Positions 11,801-23,514 of a stretch of 64,000 bases of DNA are shown here, piece after piece. The notes below the pieces were generated by a model, which did not search any database, was not told where the DNA came from, and was given only the letters and a program-made list of their open reading frames with translations. The DNA is from Rhipicephalus microplus (lineage: Eukaryota; Arthropoda; Arachnida; Ixodida; Ixodidae): assembly GCF_043290135.1 (NCBI RefSeq), contig NC_134700.1, positions 155,698,053 through 155,762,052 on the forward strand. Direction: 5' to 3'. Position numbers and translations under genes: made by a program. Position 1 is the stretch's first letter, and each line of letters opens with the position of its first letter.

Positions 11801-12930
11801 GAACAAAATGCGCTCTCATATGCATATCTGGCAAGAGTCTATAGCGAGCAGCCCCGTCGCTGTCGCCGTAAGATAACATTGCGGAAAGGCGTTCCGGACC
11901 TGTGCAATGGCGTATGCCGCCTACCTCGCGTAGGAAATCGTGGCTTGCGTGCTTCTCTCGCGAGAAGATTCATAGGTTCAATGCTCCTGTAAATAGACTG
12001 CAAAGCTTCGCCTCACAAACTTATGTGCCTCTGACAGCCACTGCTGGAGTGAGTCAGTAAAAACAAAGGGTCACGCGCTCTCATATCAACAATCGCGTCG
12101 CATACTGCTCACGTGGGGGAGAATAACACAGTAATGGCAAACATATTATCGTAAGTTGCCTAGCAAGGCAAAATAGCAGCTTCGACAAAAAACTGTTGGA
12201 GCCTATTACCAAGCTTATGTTTTGCGGACAGAGCACATAGTGGGAGGAGTTATTTCCAGCATTTTGTTTTTATTTCTAGCGCGCACCAAAAAGCCTGGTA
12301 GCATGAAGTTGTACACCGCAAAGACTGTGGCATCTCCTATACTTATAAACACGCAGGTTTCAAGCACACATAAAAACGCAAAGGAGACTGCAAAAGTTCG
12401 TTCTGCCTAAAGATTATTCTGGGAGCCGTCACCCTATACAAATATGCAGCTGATAGAACGCAATGACTGCGACGACTTCGTTTTTTTTTTGTAACCGTCA
12501 GCTATATCTCGCAATAAATTGCGCATATGTTTGCACTATCCAGACACCTTTATTGAAGTACTTGGAATATTAACCTTAAAAAAAACGGCAATAAGTACTA
12601 TTGCGATAAATTCGTAGCTTGCCCTGAGAAACACCACAGTATGCAGGGTTTTGCGATAAACGAATCCCAATATAATAAAACAAAAAAAAATTGAAAATGC
12701 ACCATTTGTCCTCTGCCTTAACAATTATCTTTCCTGTGGAGGCAGTCATTTTGACACCACTGGAAACATGAATTTCACGTATTTATGTCACGAAATGCGG
12801 CAGTGGTTCATGCTAGCATAAACACACAATACTTGCGAGCAGTTCGGTACACCAGTTGTAAGAATTAGAGGTCACAAGAACTGGTAAAAAGACGCACGCG
12901 AGTCCACGTTCACCGTGACAATGTCAGGCG
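8870..12930. other. Intronic sequence, nothing recognised
   Basis: A+T-rich part of the GPCR intron. Only a short direct repeat of ACACACCCACATCATGTGT (9125-9170) and a 13-G run (11706-11718) stand out. Confidence 0.5.
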
Positions 12931-12937
12931 TACTGAC

Positions 12938-13048
12938 CGGTGGAATTCACTTCTCCCGGCAATAGTTCCGGGCACGCTGCGCGGGCCGTGGCTCCAAGGG
13001 GCGTCGGAGGCCAGCACTGCCAACCGTCGAATCGCCAGTCACACGATG
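12938..13048 (-). CDS. Class B GPCR, HRM domain 1 exon 2 (cysteines 2-4)
   Basis: The acceptor follows a strong polypyrimidine tract and ends AACTGGCAG; the donor CACCG|GTCAGT gives a phase-1 intron. The 111 bp read as 2 nt + 36 codons + 1 nt. The peptide carries SCDWRFDGWQCWPPTP, then an AACPELLPGE segment and a possible N-glycosylation site NST. The pattern C-x3-FDGW-x-CW-x2-T-x2-G-CP is the hallmark of the first half of the HRM domain, which binds peptide hormones outside the cell. It has PP where the sister exon at 4283-4402 has DD after CW. Phase and content match that exon, so the two look like products of an exon-block duplication. Confidence 0.88.
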
Positions 13049-13059
13049 CTGCCAGTTGA

Positions 13060-15380
13060 TGAAGAGAAAAAGAAGACACAGAATACAACCTAAGACGAGC
13101 ACCAAATTAGACGATTCACCCTAATTTCGGGAGAGTACGTGCATTTCTATGCGACTCCTTACGGAGCTGCACGGTCGCGTTGATGAAGAGAGTTTCAACA
13201 TCGGAGCTTTTTAGGCCAGCCATAGTCTGTCCAACGCGAACAGCACCCTCGGGGGGGGGGGGGTTCCCACTGGAATTGTCAGGTCTCCGACTACCCCGTA
13301 GAGCAGGCGCAAGCATTAAATCAACGAACACGTAAAGAAAGTAGGAGAGGAAAAAATATATGAAGAAATAAGAAGAAAAAGTGGAGAAGTTCAACAAATG
13401 GTACTAAGGTTTCAGGCCCTAGGCACGGAATACTGCCTCTGAAACGCCTTTGATGTCATGTATAATTATATTCAAACCGCTAAACGAGTACAATTGAAAT
13501 CTTGTCTTCATAAATATTTCCTAATAAAAGGCGAAAAAATCTACCTAATTTCCGCAAAACTGTTGCGATCAGGTTTCGAATACGAGTTCGATAGCATATT
13601 ACTTGCAGTCCTAATTCATTGTGTTACGCACGATAGCCGTTTCCATTCTTTATTTCTCTGTAAATGACCTAACATTATTCGAATAACCTTTTAAATTTTC
13701 AACTATGCCTTCTTGCCAATCCCCTCAGATTGAGTATAACATGGGGCTGAAGGAAAAAGAAAACAAAGAGATCAAGACAGAGAAAAACACTAAAAACGAG
13801 AGTGATTGTACTAGACAGACACACAAAAAAGAGTTAATACAAATAACAAGAACAAACAGACCGAAAAAAAAGAAAGAGGGAAACAGGCAGAACAAAGAAA
13901 TAGAGAAGAAAGAACAGAGACAGTAAGATTTAATAAAATCGATGGATTTATAGAGAAAGAGAGAGAGACAGAAAGGAAAAGAAATGAAGATGGAAGGCAA
14001 AAGAGAGTGAAATAAACACAGAGAGTGAGGAAGAAAATGAAAAAGGAACATCTAAAAAAAGGAGATACGGAAAGAGGGAGAAAGACACAGAGCAAAAAAA
14101 AAAAGAAAAAGAGGCGAGGCAGGTCAGCCGCGAGGCTCCGCTCTTCTTTCAGGCTGGGTACAAGTGCGAAATTACCATACCTTTTCTTTTTCTTTAACGG
14201 TCAAAATACTGGTTAGCACCGCATTTCTGTCTCCATTAATTACAGGAGTCTCAAAAACGCCACCCTTGGAATCACACGGAGAAAGGTTGCGTGGGTTTGC
14301 AAAACAGAAGGAAACGAGAAATTGGCTGAATTACTATACAGTGCCCGCGTCATCTTATTACCATTTAAAATGTCACATATAGAATAGGCATTTCTTCAAA
14401 TAGGAACGTCAAGTGAAATTTTCTACGAAATCTCTTCCCCTCCTTGTCTCCTCCAGGGATGATCACTATCTCGGTCCTCATGGCACGAAATGTTATGACT
14501 GTAGCCTGCTAAATGAGGTGAATTCAAGACTTCTTCGATGCCGCGTGCTCTCAGTACATAAGATGTTTACCAACACATAGTAATTACGTACACTCGTAAA
14601 CACGTATTGTCAACACGTAATGTAAATGTAAACACGTAAACACGAGGCAAACACCCGATGTCTTCCTGCTGTCTGCACAAGAACTACATCACATTTCACA
14701 AGTACAAAACAAAGCTTATCTTCCATGTTCACATGATTTATTTTATCTTTACTGCTAAATCTGCATAATCAAGAGTGGTGTAGTATAGACAAAGCTACGG
14801 AAGTAATTGTTGTGTAATTAAAGCGTTTTCACAGAGTGTGCAAACGTCGACAGCCATTGCCGTACTGCGCCAGCTACTGATGAAATGAACAAAAAAATAT
14901 TCTGACTCCGATTGCATGGCAGTTTGCATCTTGCAAAACTACATTTTTTTGTTCGATGTATAGAAGCTTCTCACATGTCATGCCATGCACCCATTTCAAT
15001 AGTCTTTCTTTTGCAAAATGTGTAGCTTGTGACGAGACCAGAGAATTCTGCTATGTTATATTTAGAACATAGTGACTGCATTCACACTTTTTCTGGGCAT
15101 TGTAGGCTTCGCTTCAGGGATCAAGTTTGCATTTTCAAAATGCATCGCCTCTTCCTGTTTGTCTAATTTCGCAATAAAACAATTTACACGCGGAAAACCT
15201 GTCGCGTAGATCTCTTATGTTAATAGTTTCATGTTAGTTGCTGCGAACATTAGTTTTATTTTTTTATTTGTTTACTGTGTCCGGGCCGGCGCACATAAAT
15301 CCCTCGAACCATAAGGTGCATCTTTCCGGTTTTTCGACGAACTTGTCCTTTCCCCCAAAATGAGTATTTTACAAGCCATG
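13060..15380. other. Intronic sequence with low-complexity tracts
   Basis: A 13-G run at 13251-13263, the purine-rich tract and AACACGTA-rich sequence at 14570-14650. No exon is seen on the minus strand. Confidence 0.5.
13735..14120. repeat. Purine-rich low-complexity tract
   Basis: About 380 bp of GA/A-rich sequence on the plus strand; Lys/Glu- and Phe/Ser-rich ORFs on either strand follow from the composition. Confidence 0.85.
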
Positions 15381-15385
15381 CTCAC

Positions 15386-15489
15386 CGGTGTCGTTGTCGC
15401 CAGCGTCAAAGAGTGCACGTTGCTCGCATTCACGCAGTGCCTTCAGCTGGGCGAACACACGCTCGGTGCGCGAGCAGTGTACACTCGTG
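15386..15489 (-). CDS. Class B GPCR, HRM domain 1 exon 1 (first cysteine)
   Basis: Most upstream exon found of a class B GPCR ectodomain. The acceptor follows a pyrimidine-rich stretch ending GGTGCAG; the donor is CACCG|GTGAGC. The 104 bp read as 1 nt + 34 codons + 1 nt. The peptide includes FAQLKALRECEQRALFDAG, a helix with one Cys as in the N-terminal helix of hormone-receptor (HRM) domains, then the possible N-glycosylation site NDT. The leftover G plus CA from the next exon makes an Ala codon, so the reading continues as DNDTASCDW. Taken alone the homology is modest; it is convincing because of phase, position and strand relative to the next exon. The signal-peptide exon should lie further right but was not recognised. 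Confidence 0.75.
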
Positions 15490-15499
15490 CTGCACCAGG

Positions 15500-17790
15500 G
15501 CAGCAGGCAAGCTGACAGGAGCTAAAGTAAAACAGTATGAAAAGAATAATAAAGTGAAACAGTATGAAGAGAATAATTGAAGAGCTAACGGAGCTGTTGA
15601 TTTCAGCAGTAAAAAAAGTAGAGCAAATAACAAATTCAGACGAGACCACTAATGTTAATATAGAGCTCCAATGTGCACGTGTAATGCAGACATAAAGCCG
15701 CAACAAGTTAGCATGAGCTAGCGATAGTCGGCTCTACTCAGGTTCGTACTGGGCTGAAAGCATGGCCGATAGAAGACGAAACGCGGACATGTACACGGCA
15801 TACCATATTTTATGAAAGGGAAAGCTGGCAACCGACCTTTTGCACCAAAAAACTACAACGAAATCTATGCAACGTTCACGCTGATATCTCAGAAAGTAAA
15901 TATTCTTATTTGACGATAGAGCGGCCCAGGTCCGGGGATTGAACCTAGAACCAACACATATTTTTAACCGTTGCTCTCTCTGAGAAACGAGCATGGGTTT
16001 TCTGTAGCTTCATGGTACAAACTAGTCTATATAATTACTAATTTCATAAATTCTTGTCCCCATTGCGTCATTAGACACAACTTAATTACGACATTCTTTC
16101 TTTCTGTCGTCCCCTTTCGTTAGCTCAGTAAACGCTTTTTTCAAGGTAATTCAAAGAGTACATAACAGACTGCATACAAGTCCGCCAAGTTCACTAGAAA
16201 ATACGCAGTTTTGCGAAATATGAGCACCAGCTCGGAACTTAGTAGAAGTAATAATGGAGAAGTGTTTCGCGTGAAACGTACGATATTCAAGAAAAGGCGA
16301 AGTAAGGATGCAATTATAAAAATGCGGGTAAAGAGCCTACTTCATTACATATTTTTATTGTTTTTTGCAGCGCACATAAAAGACAGCACCATGGCAGCGA
16401 CACAAGGACAGACAGGGCACAAAATTCCCTTTTCTGTCTTTCCATATGTGCTTGCGCTTGTCCTGTCTTTCGTGTGCGTTACAAGAAACCCTACTGAAGA
16501 TGTGCTACCAACAAGCCGGCCTTGCATCTCTCGCGAAGGACATGCGTACTGCAGCCATGGTGTAAATGATGCAAAAATATTATGCACGAACCATGCTCGA
16601 CTGCTGTTTTATTTTTGTTACTTGACAAACCACTTCTTGCAAGCAGTAATAATGCCACATTAACACACAGGTTCTACGGACTGTATGCTAGAGTACCGAA
16701 TTGATTTAAAAAGCAAATATTATAAAACAATTGCTACAAAACTATTACATATCTATAGTGAATGTTTAAATGGTTACAAAGCGGACGGCAAAGCCGAGTT
16801 TTCGTGGGATGACCCCTCCATGTACAAGAAAAAACAATCAAAATTTTGGTGATTTCAATTAACAAAGAACGCAGGGATCAGTGAACCAAATCAGGAATGT
16901 GATCTTACCAGAGTGACGGACACTTGAGAACCTCCACTCATAGTGACACACAGGGTGGTTTAATCTGCGAGAGAAGAGATAGCATGCTCAGTTTACAAAC
17001 TCCTCAGGGTTTCATGGCCATTCCAAGACGAGGTCATAGTTGTAGTCATGGTAGCAGTTATTTTGAACTATTTGTTAAACTACCACACCAAAATATTTGA
17101 AAGTGGTTTCTCATGACTTACATGGTCTAAAGTCCTTCACTTCAGCCTCTGTCAAAATCATTTTGATATTATGAGGCGTAAAAAGTAAAAAAAAAACAAA
17201 TATAAACTGCTGTACGACATTTACTAGAAAGTTTTTGCGATGTATACAGCAGAACGATTACCAACCCATGATGTGCGTGTGTGGCCTAGAGTATGAATAA
17301 TAATGTCGCCATGCAGTGTATACTTATTATTTCTTGTTTTCAAGATATTTTTGCGAAGAAATCGATGTTCCGCTCTGAAAAGCTTTCGTATAGGTATTAC
17401 TGTGTGAAAAAAAAATGTCAATGAGAAGGACAAGGAACGCGTAGAAAAAGAGGAGAGAGGGAACGCTAAACAGCACGAACGATGTAAGAAACTTGCGCAT
17501 GCTGTGTCTCATGCGATAAGGTGGCTGCAGTATAAAAAAAAGCTGTTCTCTGTTCTTTTTCGGCAGCTTGTATGCACGCTTGTCAGGCAGCTCCATCGAT
17601 CCGCAGCCATAAGCGGCCGGCATACAAGATTGATTCGCCGCTTCCGTCCTAATACGTATGCTTGAGATGACGCATCGTGGCAGCTGCCGTGCCGCGCACC
17701 GTATAGCAGCTCCTTCGGCGTATGAAAGCACGTTATGAACTTCGGTGAACCCGGAAGAGGGTCATTTATTGAAACTAGTTTGTGACCCGA
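15500..17790. other. No gene recognised
   Basis: Short ORFs on both strands, including one of 150 codons at 16211-16663, show no domain or splice context. A signal-peptide exon for the GPCR is expected on the minus strand from here rightward but was not found. Confidence 0.45.
15900..15965 (-). mobile_element. Possible tRNA-derived SINE head fragment
   Basis: On the minus strand GGTTCTAGGTTCAATCCCC resembles a polymerase III B box; an A box and a SINE body are not clear. Confidence 0.28.
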
Positions 17791-17794
17791 AGGT

Positions 17795-17935
17795 GGCGGT
17801 GTCGAACCCCGGCCTCGATAGTTGCATTTTGATGCAAGAGAAAGTGGTCTATCTTCCTCTTAATTTCGGTGCATCTTAAGAGAACACCAGGCTGTCGAAC
17901 TTCATACATTTCTCCACTACGACGTCCCTAATAAA
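17795..17935 (+). mobile_element. Diverged Ruka-like SINE
   Basis: A B-box-like GTCGAACCCCGGC is followed by TCGGTGCATCTTAAGAGAAC and CCACTACGACGTCCCTAATA, a decayed sense copy of the family. Confidence 0.55.
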
Positions 17936-17989
17936 GATATTCTGTTTTTTCAGACGTAAAACCTTAACAACAACGATACTAACATTAAT

Positions 17990-18215
17990 AAGTGAAGTTT
18001 TACGTGACCAAACTAGGATATGATTATGAGAGACACCGTAGTGGAAGGCTTCGTAATTTCCCACATTATAGTGTTCTTTAACGTGCACTGACAACATACA
18101 GTAAAAGGATATCTAGTATTTCACGGGTAATAAACTGCAACCACCACGGTTGGTATCGAGCTCGGAACCATCGCGTCACCAGCCAAGCCCCATAACCGCT
18201 GCTCCACCACGACGT
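17990..18215 (-). mobile_element. Diverged Ruka-like SINE
   Basis: Contains ATGATTATGAGAGACACCGT, GTGTTCTTTAACGTGCAC and, at the head side, TCGAGCTCGGAACC and GCTGCTCCACCACGACG. It forms an inverted pair with the copy at 17795-17935. Confidence 0.62.
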
Positions 18216-18920
18216 AAACGTTAGGAGTCTGTTTTCCTGTGGGCCCGTAATCTATGTTATGATTTCGTAATGCAACAGTTGCTGGCCCATGTTACAAGAA
18301 ATAATGGCCCGTGTTGCCCGTGGGGCCCATTATGAAAATTAATGTATATTTATTTATTTGTTTTATTTATTCAAAACTGCAGACCCAAGATCTGAGTAGG
18401 GTGGTATAACATATACAAATACAGATATAAATAAAATGACAATTGCAGAATGGAAACAATAAAGGGCGATGAAGGTTGTCTGTTCAGGCAATTCATTCAT
18501 CGCTTGTATTAGCGAGACAGTCCCATTCACATAAAGTACGAAAACTTAAAGTAGATCTGTGCGAAAAAATTCAGCATAATGACGAGGCTATGAAAACTTT
18601 ACAGGATTCCCCACGCATAAGGTTAGCACCTCATTAGTATATTCAAGACCTCATGTAGGCTGATAATTAATACATGGCTCGATACAATATTGTTGAGCTT
18701 GTGTACGCCATTAATGCACGTTATATACCAGACCGCTTCCTTACTAGCGTTGACTTCTTTACCTTTCTTAAGAAACATCATGTTGACCTAACAACTTTTT
18801 TTATTTTTATCTTCTGTAAGCTTGCCTAATTAGAGCTGGGGCACGCTACAGTTGCGCATTTCCTGAAGTGTTGCAAGGAACAGTAGCAGGTTACGTCACA
18901 GACGCTTTGGTTGTCCGAGG

Positions 18921-19165
18921 TTGATTGATTTGTATGTGAGCTTTAAGGTCACCAAACCACCATGTGACTACGAATGACGCCGAAGTGGAGCGCTCGGAAA
19001 ATTTTGACCACCTGGTTTTTTTTTAACGTGCAGCCAAATCTGTGCACACACACCTACGGCATTTTCGCCTCCATTGAAAATGCAGCCGCCGCAGCCGGAA
19101 TTATATCTCGCGACCTGCGAGTAGCAGACAAGTACCTTAGCCACCAGACTACCGCGGCGGGGCAA
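18921..19165 (-). mobile_element. Ruka-like SINE, full length
   Basis: 245 bp from the TTGATTGATT tail to ACCGCGGCGGGGC, with perfect 12-bp duplications GGTTGTCCGAGG (18909-18920 and 19166-19177). Confidence 0.92.
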
Positions 19166-19780
19166 GGTTGTCCGAGGTAAGCAGCTCAGGAATATTTACA
19201 CATTAAATATCAATAAAAATTGTCTCGCAGCTTACTACATGCCATCTCCGTGAAAAAGACGCCACCGCGTTGTCTACAAATATAAAAAATTGGCAGATCG
19301 CACTTAGAGAGGGAATCGATGATATGCGAAGCACGGATGAAGAAGGTTGATAGGTCACAATCAGCACAACATTACGAGGTGGATGTAAATTCTGCCGCAC
19401 ATCACTTCTTGGTCTCGATTATCATGTTTAGACGTGTCATTTACTTTCGTCGTCTATTGACGCCACATGATACCAAATTTGCTATATGTGAAGCTAGCGA
19501 AATGGCCACAAGCGCTCTATGAGCGCAGCAAGTAGTCTTGTTGTTACATGACACGTATGTAGTGATTACCATGTTTGCACCAGTCACATACCTTCGTCAA
19601 CCATTGGCGTCACGTCATACTAAATTTGGCCTATGTGTAGCTAGCGAAACGGCCGCGAGCGAATCATCAGTGTGGCATGTAGTCATGTTGTTAAATGACA
19701 TGCATGTCTTGATTATCATTTTTGGACGTGTCATTTATCTTAGTCGTCCGTTCGCGCCAAGGAATACCAAATTTGGAATA

Positions 19781-19973
19781 CCGGGGTCCCCACGCAGCGT
19801 GTTGGGAGTATCCAGGCAGAGTAACCTTCACCACTGGGGCGACGCGTCACAGCCCCTCGAAGCCCGCCTGTACCCTGTTTAGGTACCGGTGGGTGGCCGG
19901 CCGGCACTGGGGATCGAACCCCGCACCTCCCGTAGCTGAAGCGGACGCGTACGTGCAATGCCACAGCTACGGT
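19781..19973 (-). mobile_element. tRNA-derived SINE (non-Ruka), nested
   Basis: 193 bp. The minus strand begins ACCGTAGCTGTGGCATTGCA (A-box-like) and continues to a GGGGTTCGATCCCCAG B box, then a GC-rich body. Perfect 12-bp duplications AAATTTGGAATA lie at 19769-19780 and 19974-19985. Inserted in family 1 copy C. Confidence 0.88.
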
Positions 19974-20444
19974 AAATTTGGAATATGTGAAGCTAGCAAA
20001 ACGGCTGCGAGTGCATCATGAGCGTGGTATGTAGTGATATTGTTACACAACACGCATCTCATGATTATGTTTGCAGCAGTCATATACCTTCGTCATGAAT
20101 TTACGTCCTCTAATACCAAGCATGGTATATGCGAAGCTAGCGAAACGCCCGCGAGTGCACTATGAGCGTGGCGTGTAGTCATGACTCGTGACTTACGTAA
20201 AATGCATATCAGGATTTCCACGTTAGGGTCTGTCACTTGTGTTCCCCATGCAGTCATGTCATACCATACTAGTTTTCTAAAATGTCATGTGAACAAAACC
20301 ACCGAAAGAGCAGCAAGACCGTGAAAATGATAATCATGTTATGGCTAGTGAATTATGCTGATCATACAATCATTTTATGCTATAAAATATTCGGTATCGA
20401 TACCAATAACGAAATGGCCAGGAAAGTTAAAGGTTGTAGGCGGC

Positions 20445-20538
<94 letters not shown>
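20445..20538. repeat. (GATA)n microsatellite
   Basis: About 23 perfect GATA units, an integral part of family 1 copy C next to its hairpin terminus. Confidence 0.98.
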
Positions 20539-20589
20539 CGCTCAAAGTCGCCGAAGTTCGCTAAGAAGTGCTTCGCATTTAAAAAAAGA

Positions 20590-23020
20590 TTACAAAGCTA
20601 GCACTAAGCCACTCAAAGCTGGCTCACAGCAGAGCTGCTGAACACCTAGCTGGGCCTAGTTTGGCAAGGTGTGTGATAGTCTCATACCTTTTACGTATGA
20701 AGGCCACACGGCGACGAATACAACGAACACAATTAAGAAAGGATATGTCTTGTCTTTTCCTCTGTATTCGTTCCCGCTTTGCCGTATTACATCCGTGTGG
20801 CCAAACGAATCAGCCTACCTAGCCATTATTCTGCAATATGTCTGCAACATACGGCCCACCTTGACTATAACACTCATGCTGTAAACTCGTACACAACGTA
20901 TGGGCGACGGTGATTCGGGCCAATCACTTACGGCCCTGCTGTACATTATCATTTAAAACAAACTCGTGGCAAACAGCGTTTAAGATATGTGTACAGACGT
21001 TCCCAAGTATTGAGATATACTTTAAAAAATCGCCGAGATTCGGCTTCTCTAGTTAACCACCTGTACAGAGCGCTCGGGCATCGACTGAGCGCGTGGCGAC
21101 TGAGCGTGCGGTCACATTTCATGGTTATGCGAGTTTTCTACCTTCGACAGGCATACCATCTGTGCGGTAAAACAGTCAATCAGCCTTAAGTGGCGCAGTG
21201 ATGGGAATGTAATGGGCACCAATTTGCCTGAAAAGTCTTGCATTTTCGAAGCGATCAACTGACTACGGAAGCCTACTCAGAAACGGCAAGCCCACTCATA
21301 GTGGGAGAGAGATTTTCTCATAAGTTGCTCAACAAAAACAAAGGTCGCTGCTTATTTTTTTCAATATCTGCTGCGCCAGTGTCGTATTCACTACTATAAT
21401 CGTCAATGTGCGCAGGAGCCCACCTTATGGCTATGGTGGAATAAAGGGCTTTCTTTCCCCGCTGGGCGTTGAGTTTTTCTGATTCCTTTCTACCAGACAT
21501 CCTCACATGCAATGAAGTCACTGACCGCAAAGCTACAACGCACGTCATTTCTGTAATTCCATGATCCACAGCAAGTTTTTTCACGGGCATTTGTAATAAG
21601 CAACACCAAAATACCATCAATGTATTTGCGTCATAAATTTAAAAGAAATCATAACGCTCATAACTTGCAACTTCTGTTCAAGTTAGACAAAATATGTTGG
21701 TCACTGCAAGCGTGTCTAGTCACCAGTTGCCTTCCGCGGTAATCGAGTAATGATTGTCTGTTCTCTGAACACCAACTGCTTAACAATGATACACAGCTGG
21801 TTTATTAGGTTACGCAATTTCTGATATGGGTAACTACACCCCATTTTCGTCTGAAACATTACTTGTGCACCTAATACCCATAGTAATAACCTTAAACGAG
21901 TGAAAAATGTTATCCTATAGTATACTGAAGCGGCGTACGAATATATGAACATATTTAGCTGTAAGTGATTAGCGTGCACCCAGGGAATACGAAAACAATG
22001 AAGCACCGATGGCCACACACTAAGTATCTTCGCACCGGCCTCGGAGATTTTCTTTTCCCTGTATCATATTGAGAAGCTTCGGGTTCATCGAGAAAGAACA
22101 AACATGCCCAATGCAAGAATCTTTCCTAACTATGTTTATGTACGACCAGGTCGTCTTGAAAAAAGCACATTTAAAATGTATTATCCCACTTCCTTGCACC
22201 GAAACAAATCGTTTAGGTCGGATTTCAACCACGACGTTTTTGCCTTTTATGTTATAAGCTTTTGTAACTAGCAACAAGGTACTCGTATGCGAAAAAAAAA
22301 GGCCCCCTATATGCGTGCTTCGCTACTACACTCCTTTACAACGTTCGTGTACTGGGGAAAATGTGGGTAAAAAAATGGTGATGTGGCTCGGAGACTAAGA
22401 TGACACTAAGAGCCACAACCTAATAACACAATAGAAATTTACACATGCGGTTTGGCCAGTGGATGATAGGTCACTGAAGCCGTCCTGAATTTCTGCAAGG
22501 GTCAAGTGATGCTCGTTGTGGGGCTAGTTGGCAAGAAAAGAGTCTCCCCTTTTAGATATACATATATTCTCAACACAGAGGCATACAGGCTGTCATACAA
22601 ATGGCACTTGTATAAACGGAGTTAGTGTGTCGCTTCAGTGCACCCTGGGCCATTTCGTTCTAGACCCAGTGAGACGCCCCTTCATTTTCGGTAACTTTAC
22701 GCTTTGACAAGTTCACGCTCTTATAGTGAAATTAGGTTATCAAAGACTGCTTAAGCCTGCTACTTAGACCACAGCGCAACTTTATCTAACGTAGTATGTC
22801 CCGAGGGGAGCGTTCTTGGCGATGTTCCAAACTGTGTGTCGTAGCTTGTAGACAGCCGAAGAGTTGAGCAGCCTAATCCTGCAGCTTTGAGGATTAGAAT
22901 TTCAAATGAGCGGACGCCTCAACTTGTTATGGATGAACTGGGCTCCCCTGGTGTCTTCAGTAAGCCATAAAAACAGTTAAACAAATCTGAAAACGGACTC
23001 GCGCGGATGATCTCTGGCGT
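20590..23020. other. No gene recognised
   Basis: A+T-rich, with short mutually overlapping ORFs and no repeats I know. Confidence 0.5.
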
Positions 23021-23022
23021 TC

Positions 23023-23238
23023 TTATCTGCACTCCCAAACTTCGGTCACGTTGAATTCAGACTCGAAATCTTCGTGCTCTTTTGGGTCGCAGGAGCATTT
23101 CATTAGCAAAGAAGCACAAAAGCACTGAGACGTGAAGACTCTAGCGGATGCTTTCATCCGACAACGCAATGGTGTTGGTGAGAAACATTTTTTAATGCAA
23201 GATCCGTCTTTGTATAGCATCCAGTGCATTGTTTTCAA
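23023..23238 (-). CDS. Candidate terminal exon, cysteine-rich, unrecognised
   Basis: Minus-strand frame ending in a stop at 23023. In about 70 residues it has eight cysteines, including GSCIKKC, SQCFC and MKCSC, followed by an acidic stretch (KEHEDFESEF) and WEC before the stop. This density is unusual for random A+T-rich sequence. No good acceptor is visible upstream, so the true 5' limit is unknown. No family is recognised. Confidence 0.23.
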   Translation of the reverse strand: MKTMHWMLYKDGSCIKKCFSPTPLRCRMKASARVFTSQCFCASLLMKCSCDPKEHEDFESEFNVTEVWECR

Positions 23239-23424
23239 AATGCGTCTTTTCTCGAATAACCAAATTTACATCACAGCTCAGCTGAGGTAACCGAGTTCAG
23301 CAGCGAAGCATCCCTTGCGTATGACATCCATTAACTCTTTTTCATCTGGAAAAAGATAACTAAAACTCGGCAGCATAAGATACGGGCACAACAGAGCATG
23401 TATATGCATTCCTATGCGGTTCTT

Positions 23425-23510
23425 TTACGACAAACACTATGCGTTCAAAATTTCTGAGGCCCTCTAATACGGCGTCTCTTATAATCATACCATGGTTTTT
23501 GGGATGAAAA
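23425..23510 (+). mobile_element. Ruka-like SINE fragment
   Basis: AATTTCTGAGGCCCTCTAAT, ACGGCGTCTCTTATAATCAT and TGGTTTTTGGGATG match the 3' part of the SINE in sense orientation. Confidence 0.6.
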
Positions 23511-23514
23511 AAAC

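Larger units (their letters stand above)
19284..20587 (-). mobile_element. Hairpin-ended repeat family 1, copy C
   Basis: Inverted copy. The right-hand boundary has AAGTGCTTCGCATTT (20566-20580) plus an A-run, beside a long GATA array. The left-hand boundary is AAAAAATTGGCAGATCG, then ATATGCGAAGCACG. Several tandem core units lie between. A 193-bp SINE is inserted at 19781-19973. Confidence 0.78.

Noticed and set aside
13705..14095. Lys/Glu- and Phe/Ser-rich ORFs on opposite strands
   Set aside because: Follow from the purine-rich tract.
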